Shown: positions 1 to 12,600 of the stretch, piece after piece
How positions within the stretch are numbered: the first letter of the stretch is position 1
Layout of the letters: every line of letters begins with the position of its first letter
Assembly (NCBI GenBank): GCA_003116995.1
Contig: BDSL01000009.1
Span: 1,240,001-1,304,000, forward strand
DNA length: 64,000 nucleotides
Origin: Yamagishiella unicocca
Taxonomy: Eukaryota; Chlorophyta; Chlorophyceae; Chlamydomonadales; Volvocaceae
Direction: 5' to 3'
Program-made: the position numbers and the translations under genes
Notes under the pieces: model-generated
The model's input: the letters and a program-made list of their open reading frames with translations, nothing else
The model's database searches: none
What the model was told of the DNA's origin: nothing

Positions 1-1050
1 TATCCCTCCCTCGGCCCCCGCGCACAGGAGCCGCGGGTCGCTGCTGCCTTCCCGCAACGCACCTGCACCGCCAGCGGCGTGGCCGTCACCGCGAGGCTTC
101 CCTCCACGAAGGGCTTCTGCAGGTACACCCGGCCCTTGTCGGGCCGCACCAGGCTCTGGTTCTGACTCACGACGCTGCGCACGCGCGATGCCGGCACCTC
201 CAGCCGCAGCACCGCCGCCGCCACGCCGGCCTCCATGATGCGCCGCACCTCAGCCGCCCCTGGAGCGCCGTGGCGGAGCACCCCGCTGCCGCCGCCCACC
301 CCGCCCACGCCTCCGCCTCCGCCTCCGCCTCCGCTGCCGCCGCCCTGCGAAGATGCGGCTGCGCCGCGAGACGCGCCGGGCTTACCGCGCGGCGGCTGGT
401 ACTCCGGGTCCCTGCGGGTTGCCGTACCCGCGACTGCGGTGTAGAGCTGGCCTCGCGGGCCGCCGCGGAGGACGCTGGCGGCGCGGCGGCCGAGGCGCGC
501 GTCCGCGTCCGAATCGCCGTCATCGTCATCCGAGGCGCCCTCGGCGGCGTCCTTGTCGTACATGTCATCATCACCGCCCCCGCCGGAACCGTCGCCACCG
601 CCAGGAGCGCCGGTGTCGGCGTCGGCCACGTCCACGTCAGCGTCACTGTCGCGGTGCGCCGCCTCCAGCCGCAGCGGCAGGACGCGCCCGGCGGGGTTGG
701 CGAGCCAGGCCGCCAGCGACGTCCTCACCCCGGGCTGCCTGCTGCCAGGGCTGCCACCGCCCGTTGCGTCCACCACGCCCCCGGGCAGCCCCGCAGCGGC
801 CTCCGTGTCCGGCTCCTGCCGCCGCTCCCCCAGGTCCCAGCCCAGCCCCATCATGGCCAGGCCCGCCGCCCGGTCCTCATCGTCATCATCACGACGCCTT
901 GGAAGTGACGCCGTGTGCCGACCGATCCGTTGCGCCCCCACCTCCTCACCCTCCGCCGCCATCGTGATGCGCCGCCGCTGCTGATGCGGCTGGTGGGCGG
1001 GGCTGCCGCCGCTGCCGCTGGTGCGGCCAGGCAGGAACGCAGCCTCGGGC

Positions 1051-1082
<32 letters not shown>

Positions 1083-4000
1083 GCTGGCGTCGCCGCCAGC
1101 GTCTGCGGGCTGGTCGCCGCCGGACGTAATGTACGACCCGCCGCCGGCGGCTCCCAGCAGCGCCGCCCTGCTCAGCGCCACGCTGAGGGGCATGCCCAGC
1201 GGCGCCGACAGCCTCACGCGCACCATGTCGGGCGCCAGCTTGTCCCAGGCCGCCACGCGCCAGCCGGCGTAGCGCCTGCAAGCACCACCACCGCGGTGGG
1301 GGCGGACACTTTAAGAGTGCGACCCAGTTCGCCAAGAAGGGCTGGACGTACACCCGTTGCGAAGATGCCAGGAGCTGCATCAGGGGCTGATGCCAAAGGT
1401 TGGACCGGCAGCGGCACCAGCAGCAACCGCAGCAACCGCAGGACCAACGCCGCCTGCTCACGCCCGCACCTCTCCCCTCCGCTCGGCCCCTGACCTGACT
1501 TCCCCCCCACCCGCTCCCGCTCCCGCGTAGCCCGCTCCCGGCGGCCCCACCTGGGCACGTCCTTGAAGCCCAGCAGCCGGTAGTAGCGGTAGCCCGTGTG
1601 GTTCTGGTAGCTGGCGACCGACACGGTGGTGGTGGCAGGGTCCAGCAGCAGCCCCGCCTGCACCTGCACGCGCAGCCCGCCCGCCAGCACTGCGGCGGTG
1701 TCGAAGTTGTCCTGGAAGAACAGCCGCGGCAGGTGGATGAAGTGTTCGGGGCTGAGGACAGTGGCGCCGCCCTGGGGGGGAGGGGGGGAGGAGAGAGAGA
1801 CAAGGGAGGGGCGGGGATGGGAGAAGAGAGAGGAAGGGAGCGGAAGGGAGAAGGGAGGGGAGGGGAAGGACCGCGGCTGAGGATGCGGACCCGGCTCGAA
1901 GCGTCCGGGGAATGGGAGAAGGAAACGCGTCGCAGCCCCAAACGCACCATGGCACAGTCCCAAGCCGTTTCCACACTCACATTTCGTGTCGTACACATGG
2001 CCTTACCTTACGGCAGGGGTGCGGTGATGAAGCCAGCGCTCCAGGGAGCCCCGGCGGCATGTCCTCCGGGGGCAGGCTGCTGTAGCCGCCAAACGCTCCG
2101 CCGCCACCGCTGCCGTTGGCGTCGCGCCAGCCGCCTCCGGATTTGCCTCCGCGGCGGGACTGCCTCGCAGGGGCCTCTGCCGCGGCCTTCGCGCCCCCAG
2201 AAGGCTGGCGGGTCAGGCCCTGGGTGGGGCTCTGGCCCTGACTCTGTGTAAAAACATCGGAATTGTGGCAAGTCGTGTCGGAGGGACATTCATTGAAATG
2301 GCACAAGGCATTCCCTCCCTGCGCTGGCGCCCCCGTCCAGCTAACTAGTTTTATTTCTACCCATGGCGCTCCTCTAGGAGATGCAAAAAAACACCTTCCC
2401 TGCCGGCGTCCTGACAGGCATCCTAAGCTGTGGCTCATCCTCCACCCACAAACGAAAGGCACCCTACGGCCCCCCTGCCCTTACCTGATGAAAGCCCCCG
2501 TAGGCCTCGCCGCCGCCACCACCGACACGGAGCGCCCTTGCACCCTCGCCGCTCCTCCGCAGCAGCTTGTGCCCGCCGCCCCGGCCTCCGAGGTGCGCGT
2601 CCGACCCCTCCAACTCCTCGCCCTCGCTGCGGCCGCCGCCGTCCTCGCCGTGCTCCCTCTTCACCCCCGCCGCAGCAGCGCGCCTCTCTCCCGTGTGGGA
2701 GCTGTTGCCGCTGCTGCGTAGGTGCCTGTTTCCGCCCACAGCACCCGCCGCAGCGCCACCCAGCGGCGGCCCGCGGCCGTAGCTGCCGCGGATATTGGTG
2801 GCGTTCGAGTCGCAGCCCGTAAGCTTCGCTCGGGCGCTGGGGGCTTCGCGCCCCGCGGCCGCCGCCGCCGCCGCCGCCACTGCCGCCAGCAGCTGTGCGC
2901 TGCGTACCTCGTGAGGAAGCACCGGGTGGCAGCTGGCGTTGCCGGCGCCGTAGTCCTCGACCTCCTCCGCGACCTCCTCGGTGCACTCCAGCCCGGGCTC
3001 CCGCTTCACCTGCTCCATGAGGTGCGGGGGGGAGCCAAGTGGCGGTGGAGGTCAAGGGCGGATGGACAACACAGGCTGAAGCGAATCCCCCCGCCTAAGC
3101 CCTTGGGCAGAGGGCGACTACGTGGTCAATAGTGACAGACAGACAGAAGTCAGCTGCTGCAACCTAACATCAGGCTGGCACCTGCAGAGCTCTGAGCCCG
3201 AGGTCCGGGGCTGAGCGAACCCGCTCGTTGCCATCAAAGAGCCCGACACATTTCACCACAATTCGAAAGTTGTTAGGGTACCAGAGATACCGGTACCAGT
3301 TATACCGTTACACCGGTTCGCTTTGGCCCATTGGGCACCATCCCCTAATCGGCACCTGCCAAGGTATCGGTACGACACTCACCGCGTCGATATGTTCCAC
3401 GGAGTCAATACCCCGGTGGCGGCCTCTTGCAACCCCGCAGCCGTCACCCTCGCAGCCGCCGCTGGCTGCGGACGTGGGCAGTTGCAGTGTCGGCTGCCGC
3501 GCCTGCGGGGACAGCGGCAGCGACGAAGTGCCGACGGCTCTGTAGGTGGCGGCAGACGAAGGCGGGGGGGCCTGGGAGCTGGGCAGCGGCAGCAGCGGTG
3601 GCCCGGACGCCTTGGCTGCCTGCGTGGGGGCGCAGATTGTGAGCCGCACGGTGCGGTCGCCCAGCGCCTCCCACATCTCGATGCGCCAGTTGTGGTACCT
3701 GCACGCCAGGAAGCGCGCCGGGGAGGGGAGTGAGTGGGGTGGGAAGGGCACCGGACGGTGAGGCGAACAGCGACAGGATAGCGCAAATTTGTGGCCGCTG
3801 CCAACCCAAGGGTACCCAGCTGCACCGCTTACCAACCCTGCCGACAGCACCTCCGGTCCTACCTCGCCCAGCCCAGCCCGGCCCTTTCCCAACACCCCTG
3901 CCCCCCTCACCCGCAAGACACCTCCTTCAACCCCAGCACCCGGTACTGGCTGTAGCCCTGCGCGTGGAAGAACTGCTCCACATGCGCCGCCAACACCAGG

Positions 4001-5891
4001 TCCAAGTTACGGTCGATACCGCCGCCCTGGCCATCATTTCCGCCGCTGCCTTCCACGCCACAGCCTCCTGACACGGGGGCCGCAGCCCCCGCCGCAGCGG
4101 TGGCGGCGTTGCCGGTAGCCACCAAATCGCGGCGCCCGCTGACGGAGTCATCACCAGCAGCAGGCGATGCTGCCGGTTGCGGCCCCAGGGATGCGAGCGC
4201 TGGCAGCGGGCCAATGCGGCGTACGACCACCGTGATGCCGTGCTTTAGCATTATGGCGGGGTCCATGACTCTCTCAGCGAACTGCCGCGGCATGATGACC
4301 GGCACCTTGGGGGACAGCACACCCTGCGCGGTGCGGAAGCGTGCACAGGCAGGTCCGGGTGTCGGGCAGCGGCGTTGAGAGGCGTTATTGCAAGTGGGGG
4401 CGGGGGTCGTTGGTAATGAGCACCCAGGGCAGGAGCGCAAGGGCCGAGGGCTTGCACAATTTATCCAAAAACTTTATTAGAAATATTTTTCTTTCAACAT
4501 ATGTGATGCTACAACCTCGGATGTTGTCTTGAAAAGCGCGTGCGCAGTATGCGACAAACTATGAGCGCGACATGGCAGTCAGTGCGTCAGGCAGGCGGGC
4601 GCCGCCATCGCACCTTGGACCTGACAGCGCCAGCAGCCGCTGTCGCCGCAGCCATGCTGGCAGTCAACGACGCAGCGGCAGCCAACACGGAGGAGCTGCG
4701 GGCCCCACCGCCGCCGCAGCCGCCATACTGCCCGCCAGCTGGCGGCGACGGCACCGGAGGCGGCAGTAACGGGACCGCGGCCACCTGCTGCCGCTGCCGC
4801 CACCCCTCCTCACGATCTCTCTCAGCCACCTGGCGCCCCTGCTGGGGCTGCAGCTGCGGCCCTGGTTGCTGCTGCTGCGCCCGCGGGCTCAAGGCGGCAG
4901 TGGCGGGCCCGCCGCTGCCGCCAGAGCCGCGCCTGGGGCCGCCCGCTGCGGGTCCGAAGAGCAGAGCACCCGGGGCGCACGCCGCCGCTAGAGCCGCAGT
5001 TGTGGCGCCGCTGCCGCTGCCACAGCTGCTAGTGGCGGTGAGGGCGCCGTGGAGAGAGGATATGTTCAGCAGCGCGGCGGCGGGGTGCGGGAGGGCTGAG
5101 GTGCCAGTTGCGGGGGCGGGAGCTGCAACGGGGCTGCTGCTGGTGACGTGGTTGCCGTTGCCACGCTTGCCAAATGCCGCCGATGCCGAGCCGCTGGGAG
5201 CACGAAGGGACCCGGCTGCGGCAGCTGCGGCGGCTGCAGCCATCAGAAGGCCATCCAGGAGGCTCGGCTCGTCCCTGGCCGCAGCGCAGGATTTGCCGAT
5301 GCCGGCGGCACCTGTGTCAACGCCGATGCTGCTTGTAAGGCCGCCACCTCCGCTGCTCGGGCGTCTCTTGTTGATCCCAGCGCCCGACCCGAATCCTGAC
5401 TGCGGCAGCGTAGCAACACTCGGCAGATGCGCCTGGCGGGAGCACGGCTGCGGTGAAGGGCTGCTGCAGTGCAGCGGGCTCGGCGGTCGGGGCGCGGGTG
5501 GTGCCAGGCCACTCAGGGTTTCTTCATCGCAGCTGACCACACATGTGCCAGCCGCCTGTGCCGCACCGCCTGCAGACGCTTCGTCGCCTGCTGCTGCCTC
5601 CTGTGGCAAATCGCCGTTGGTACCGCCAGTCAGACTGTCCCGGCAAACACGCGGAACGTTGCAGCGCGGCTCGATATACGAGTCCTGATTCAAGGTGTTC
5701 TGAGCAATACATGGTGGAACCAGAGAGTTGGAGTGCATCGAGTTGCTTTCGCCTCGGTTCGTTGCATCCTGCGTTGCGTCGGTCGGCCTCGCTCCAAAAG
5801 CCTCGGCTGGCTGATTGTTCCCCAATCCTTCACCACGTATCAGCGTGACTGCCCCCGTGCAAGCCGTCTCGCTGCACGCGTCGGCTTCCAT
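1..5891 (-). CDS. Large low-complexity protein with a duplicated (B3-like?) domain, 3' end outside window
   Basis: Spliced model, exons 5891-4614, 4323-3911, 3698-3383, 3009-2485, 2243-2007, 1771-1551 and 1275-63. The last has a donor (CAG|GTGCGT) at the left edge, so the gene continues. All junctions keep frame, giving 1401 codons. A related unit occurs twice, at about residues 427-590 and 926-1020. Each begins VLSP...PR.F after a phase-0 intron, has Y.YR.LG.K.V (repeat 1 YSQYRVLGLKEV, repeat 2 YRYYRLLGFKDV), then a phase-2 intron, then WR...W..L....VR. The layout weakly recalls plant B3 DNA-binding domains, but I cannot assign it. Other features are poly-Ala and Gln-rich stretches, two VKRE motifs (the sumoylation consensus psi-K-x-E) in the 3009-2485 exon, and an Asp-rich acidic stretch near residues 1055-1070. 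These suggest a nuclear regulator, which is inference. The join of the first exon (5891-4614) to the rest is the weakest step; that exon could be a separate single-exon gene ending at 4587. Confidence 0.55.
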
Positions 5892-8800
5892 GCGTAGGTA
5901 GGCTGCGGAACGACACCTTGCCTTGCACTTGAGCAATTCCAGAGCCAAGTATCACGACACTGCTCTTGAACTCTTCGATGATGTTCGATGTAGGTCCTGT
6001 TGGGCAATTGCAGTCTATTGGTGCCCTGCGCCGTCGCGGCATTCCCCACAAAAGCCACAGAGGAAATCAGCATCAAGTCAACACAGGATTGGTAATTCAC
6101 GCATCAGGTATTTGCACTTGCCCGTCAGTCCGGAAGCGCGCGTCGTCCCTCGGTCGGCTGCGTGACGGGATTCCACCGCCACGCTGGGAAGTGAGCTAAA
6201 ATGTGAGGCTGCGCCCACACCGTTGATATTGTTCTTTAACTGAGCCGAGATGAAGCTACTCGTTGCTGAAAACCAGGAAAGGACCACAGACGTTGGAAGG
6301 CGGAGGCCTGGGTCACCGGGACCCCGGAGCAAACGAGCAAGCCCCTCGCCACGATAACGCTACAGCAACACGAATAGAAAACCTCTTGAAGCTTGGCTGG
6401 TCAAGACTCTGATGCCACGGTCACCACCGCGGAAGACCTAATTTGGTGTTAGGACTACACGGCCTTCCGACTTCTGCCATTTAAGCAAATGCAGTAATGT
6501 AGTGTGTCCTGCTGAACAATAATGCAAATCGGCTTTCTAACTGACGCAACCTAAAGGGAGTCCTTGGAGTACGGCTTTCCTGTGTCCGAGCGTCCACTTG
6601 CGCACTTGGTAGCGGTCACAGCATTGCAATGCTTCGTCCAGGAAAACAAATTACACCTGCCTTCATAGCTGATTCTACTGACCATCCAGCTTTGGGTATT
6701 GGGTACCTGTTGCAAGAGCACCATCGCGTTAAGCCACGTGGGTCCCGCACGGGGCCCCTTGCCCCTCGAGCGCCTAGATACCTTCCTACCATTACAGCCT
6801 TCGCTTGGAAGAATCGCAGAAAATTATTGTCGTAGATTATAAGCGGCCTGCGCAATGCACGTAAGGTGTTGAGGCCACCTGTGCGACGAAGCGTCAGACC
6901 CTGATGCCAGCGTCACTGAGATCATTGGCAGTAATTCAAATTTCAGTATCGCATCCCAGATTCGTAGGCGTTCGACCCGACAAACTTTGTAGCTCCAGCC
7001 AGGAAATAAGAAAATGCTTGCAGCTGCGTATCCCATTCCAGCCTATAACTTGTTCTGAAAATTTACAGACCCAAGAATGCTTGTTGGCAACAACGTAACC
7101 TAGGATTCCTTGTATTCGGTTTGTGCGACGGTCCCTTGGGCCACGGCAACCCTCACCAAGACAGGATACCAAATCTCTTCTAACCGAAACCTGCAACGCA
7201 ATCCATTTCGCAATGGACTTCTTGCGCGGCAGTCGAGGATGCACCACCAACAGCCAAACAGATACCTTGTGTGCCCTCACCAAACCAACACGAACTATCC
7301 ATTACCGATGCAGACGTGGAGGCGATATGTGCCAGTATGTGCGCACGCGATTCGCCTCGACAAATGCCCAATCACATTTCTCGTAGCCCATATGCTTGCA
7401 AATGGGGACGTCCCCTCCACGCACTTAGAATGTTGCCAGCCACGGGTCGGAGCTCTAATGCCAGCCACGGGTGGGAGTCTAATATTACCTAACTGCTGAA
7501 GCAACGCGAAACTCGGCTTGATGATCCAATCGGACCATCGCCATCGCACCGTCCGGGGCATGTCCGGGTCCGGAGTTCCAGAACGATCAATCAACACGAC
7601 AGGCGCAAGCACGTTCGCTACCCTCGACTACGAGCAGATAGAACGGAAAACAATCTAATTACTGCGCTCGTTAAGCAGATTGAGACACGGCCGAATATTA
7701 CTTGTTGTAGAATCCTGCCTGACGCTGCCGGCTGCCGTAGGAGGTACGACACCAGCGCCGGACTTTTGCAGTATGACAGCAGCGTCGAGCATTAACGTGC
7801 ATCGGCGGTCTGCACTACGGACGTGCAACAGGAGCACCACTGTCCGCGTCACATGGCCAGAAACCAATGAATCTTCTACTGCACCTAGGAAGTATGTGCC
7901 CCAACCTACATACGTTACGGTATGTCTTCACCAGCTGGGGCGCTACCCGTCCAACCACTGTTTCCACAGCCCCGAAAGGGGGTTTAGTCTGTATCCATTC
8001 ACCCAAACTTGTCCAAGGTTCAGCTCTTCCCACATATTTTTGCGGAAATTGTGCAAATCCGGCCCATCGACTGGGATCAAGACTCCCAATATTTGTGGTA
8101 GTACTTGTTAAAGTGGGCTCCAGACCAAAAGGCGAACGCTCGGACGATGCGCCGGACACTGAAGGAGACGGAAACCCAGCCGCACCGCACCAATGACGAA
8201 CCACCAAGACACAGTCAACAGTCCAGAGGCAAAAACAGCAGCAGCCAGCACCCCAGGGGGAACCTGCGCTGCAGACTTCCGACCAATCACCAACATAGAC
8301 CTAGCAAAAAATCAAGCAGCAGGGAAACAACCCTGCCACGATGCAGCAGGGGCCGATCAGGACCCCTCACTCACGTCCTCCGACCCATCAACACACAAGA
8401 CGACCAGAAACTACAAAAACGGATGTCGACGCCCCACAGCGGCGCAAACCTTTCGGCGAAACCCCAAGGCTGCAAACTCCCGACGAACGGCCCAAACTCC
8501 ACCACCCCCAAGGCGGATGGCGCGATCCTGGAGATCAAACCCAGGGACAACAAAGAGGGCCGCCAGCAGCCCATCAGGGCCGCGGCGTGTCTCCACGGGG
8601 CCGGCACGTCCGCGAGTACCGCCTCCACCGCTTCCATACAATCCACCACCAACCTAAAGCCAAGGACGCCTTTGCTGCTCGAAGATTGGGGACACAGACC
8701 CCGTTCGACAAGGCCCCGACAGCCCGCTGGCATTGACAACTGCACGACTGCCGCGGACCCGGTTAAAACTTCCCGGAGTGCATTCCAGGCCGTTAGAGCA

Positions 8801-9644
8801 GCCCCCTGCAATGCCCAACATCCCACAAGTATCGGATGCACGTGTTCCAGGCTAGGCCTATTACCACCCACAGCTGCTCCGGGCAGGGTAGGTTAGGAAA
8901 GCGGGTTACCCCAAATGGGCACATGAATCCACATATGCGTGGTGAGCACACCGTGCAGGTATCAATGGCTAGTTCCAGGCTTACGAGCGGATTCCCGCGC
9001 AGCACAGCCTGCGAGTCCACATGCAAGACCCGGCCACACGACCGCAGCAAGCGGGTGACCGTATAACAGTATAGTACTATGCGCAAAAAATACATTTTTC
9101 ATGCGGAGTATGTACGCCTTTGTATAAAACGTGCGGAATATGTACACCTATGTCTCGACTGGCCCTCACTTGCCTCCCTGCCTCATTTATAGCCCCCATT
9201 GCGACTCAGCAGCAACGACAGACGCGGTCGCCGTTGCGAGCTGCCGGCCGAAGCGTGGGAAATAATATTTCGCCTTGGCGAAAAGTGTATTCGATCGGTT
9301 ATATATACCTACCTAAGACACACACATCGCGCCACAGGCGCCACAACAGCTGCAAGAGGCATCTGGCTCGACACCCCGCACGCTTGGCGCCCAACGTTAG
9401 AAAATCACCCGCATCTATCTGAACCTGACCGTGCTCCTCGGAGATCCCGCAGGGCATGCTAGCTTGCATTTAACCACGTGAGCCACCTTATGGAGTGGCA
9501 CAGTGTGCTCCTCTCCACCGGGACGACCTCATCCTGCACGCCAGCCATTACGGCGGATTGGACACCGCCCGAATCTCGCTCAATTCATTACGCGGTCTTC
9601 CCAGCGGATCAATTTGCGTGGTACGTGAAATCAGCACCCATGCG
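5892..9644. other. Intergenic, lower GC, no supported gene
   Basis: This 3.75-kb stretch is visibly less GC-rich than the flanking exons and has many stops in all frames. The longest open frames lie at 8105-8896 (plus) and 8371-8871 (minus) and show no recognisable motif. A roughly 24-bp direct repeat occurs at about 7435-7490. A repeated TGCGGARTATGTACRCCT occurs at about 9101-9150. It separates two minus-strand genes: their promoter and terminator must lie here, but I see no certain TATA box or TGTAA poly(A) signal. Confidence 0.5.
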
Positions 9645-12600
9645 TTAAACCACATCAACACCCTTGCGTTGGGTTTCGGCCCCCGAACGCTGCTCAGCTC
9701 CTGCCGCGGAACTGGAAGCATCAGTGTTGCCGCAGCGCTTCAGCGGAGCCGGCCCCACCAGGCTAAAGATCACCGGCATGAGCATCAGGCCCACCAGCAA
9801 CGCAAAGATGATGGTGCCGAAGATTAGCGCAAAGAATACGCGCAGGATATTGGAGCTGGCGAAGGCGAGGGGAATGGTGCCTGTGGATGGGGGCGGGAAG
9901 ATGGCATGGCGGCAAAGAGGGTCAACACCCGAAGTATGAGGCTGGATGGGATCGAGACACAAGCTACGTTATCAACCATCACAATTACGTCATCAACCAC
10001 CACACCCATCAGCCAGCGGGGTCACATCCACGTACCCGCTAACGCCGTGAGGCCGCCCACGAACACCGCGCTGCCGGTGTCCGCCAGCGCCAGTGCCATG
10101 CGGCCGTTGAGGGTGCCGTCCGCAGTCACGAAGACGAAGCGCTGAGCAAAGTAAACGCTGTAGTCCACGGACAGACCGGTAGCCATGATCATATTGATGA
10201 CGGACACCTGGAGTAGGGGTCAGGGTTGAGAGAGGACGAGCATCAGTTAAAATACGGTACCAAGATAGCGCGCGAGGTTTGTGCTGCAAGAAGCATCCGT
10301 CCGGGAAAGGCCCCGGTACGGTATGGAATAGGACTGTCTCATATCCGAAACATGCCTCACCTGGTTAAAACGGATGTTGAGAATGAACATCTCGCCGAAG
10401 AGGAAGTAGTCCACCATACCCACCGCGATCATCATCAGGATCACCGCGCGCATAGAGGGCAGCGTCAGCGCCAGCACCACGCCCACACCCGCCACAGCCA
10501 GCAGCACGTACTCCATTGTCATGCTAGCCAGGATGGCGTCACCCTCATCGTAAACGTAGTCACCTGGGGGAGGTGTCCAAGGGGCCGTCAAGATCAGCCG
10601 AGGCGCTGCGGGTTGCCGCCATGTCCTATTTAAGACCCACCCACGCTGCGGGTTGCCGCCATGTCCTAATTAAGACCCACCCACGGTAAGCAGCCCACAC
10701 ACCCGGGCCAGCACCTGGCTCCCGCTCATCACCACAGCCGCACACATGAAGCCCACCCAGCCACCCACCGTTGTACATGAGGAACACCTGGTCCGGCGCG
10801 GTGGCGTCCTCACTGGCGTACAGGCCGTCGTTGATGCTCTTCTCCAGGCCGCGCACCGAGGAGAGGCACTCGCGGCCATAGGCGCCGTTGTCCCCAGGGG
10901 CCGTGTGCACGACGGTGAAGCGGCTGCTCCATACTGCAGCGGGCACCAGGGCGCCGTTGGCCGCGACGGTGTAGTTCCACACCACATCCTCCAGGTAGCT
11001 GCGAGCGCCTTGGAGGAACTGGGTGCAGAGGAGAGAGGCGGGCGCACAAGGGCAAAGGGAGGAAAGAAGCGTCGGTCCGCGGCCAGAGCGGGCGAGGCAG
11101 GGACATGCATGCGTGCCCGGATCCAACCCCTGTCTCTGTCTCTGTGGCCCCACGCCCGCTGCCGCGCACCTGTGACAGCAGCGGGTAGAACTGGTCCTGG
11201 GGCACGCAGCCGTTGATGGCCGCAGGATGCACGAAGTCGCCCAGATCGCCGTACACGTGGCCAATGAAGGGGTTGCTGCATCCGTCCAGCGGCACGAGGG
11301 CCACCTGGGGCTGCTCCGTTTGCACCCACCTGGGATGGCGGGCGGCGAGGGGCACGGGGGAAGGGGGAGAAGACATTGCGGCGGCCTGGGGTCGGGGTTG
11401 CGGCGCCGGGCACAGCAAGCAGGCGGCGTGCAAGGCCCTGGCGAGGCAGCCGACCGACCCGCTCCCTCGCTTACTCAATGAAGTCGATCAGCCAGTTGCC
11501 CTGGAACGCCGAGACAGTGGAGTTGATGTAATCGTTGTCCAGTGCCTGAGCCAAAGCCTGCAGCATTTTGGACTGCTGTTCGGGGCTGGAGGGGTCGACC
11601 CAGCGGAAGTACATGTTCGTGGGATCGCCTATCTGCTGCTGGAACTGCGGCCGCGGAAGGGGCGCGAGGCGGCGGCCGAGGGCGGTGGGGACATCATTAG
11701 ATAGATGAAAAGGAAGCCAAAACACGCACACTAGCCGCCATCAAACATAGCTATACAGGACCAACAGTGCTTGCGCCCACCCACCGTGTTCGTTGACATG
11801 GTCTCGTAGGGCTGCAGGTAGCTGTCGTCAGGAGCCAGCTCGCTGATGGGCTGCCCCTCCTGGAGCCGGGGGATGCCCACACCGCACAGCACGATCCAGC
11901 CGGCGAAAATCGCCAGCACCACAACCTTGACGTACCACTTGGTCAGGAACGGAGCGTAATACTCGGCAAACAACCTTTTCATCAGGTTGGACTCGGCGGC
12001 GCGATTGGGCTGCTGCTCCGGCTGCTGCTGCTGACACACGGATGCCGCTTTCGCGCAAGCCTTCTGGTCCATGGACGCTACACGCGGCACGATGTTGTGC
12101 ACGGCCACAGCGGTCATGGCTGGCTGGTTCGTGGCTGAGGCGGCGGTGGCGGGCTCCTCAAAGTAACCAGTTGCGGCGGTGGGCACGGGCGGTCCGCCAC
12201 TTGTGATGCAGCACAAGCAATCCAGGCGGTTGCGCGCAATGCGGCGCTCGGTGAGCACGAAGACGCCGGCGAAGAAGGTCAGCTGCGCAATGCGGGCGGG
12301 GCGGACGGGGGGTGGAGGGGGACCTAAGGGTCATGTACGCCGCACGACCCTGGCCACAGCGGCAGCAGTTCCGTGCTACTCGCTTCAAAGAGATAGAAGG
12401 ACCGGTGGTGACAGGGCGGTGACCCCTCCCTGCCCCCTCCTCGCCTCACCGTCGCCACAATGATGCACACCACCCCCATGGTGGCGTACACGCTGAACCA
12501 CTGCACCGCGGGCAGCTCGCTGATGGATCCCAGCGCGAAGGCCACGGCCGACGCCAGCAGCGTCACCACCACGCTCGTCCCCGTGGTGGACATGAGGGAC

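Noticed and set aside
167..1493. Several plus-strand and alternative-frame open frames over 1-1500
   Set aside because: They oppose or overlap the long minus-strand exon 1275-63, whose frame has the expected codon pattern and good splice sites; GC-rich DNA has few stops in any frame.
8105..8896. 263-codon plus-strand frame, Lys/Pro/Thr-rich, with an opposing 166-codon frame
   Set aside because: No motif, no convincing start context or splice signals, and both strands are open. I cannot choose a coding strand, so it is not called.
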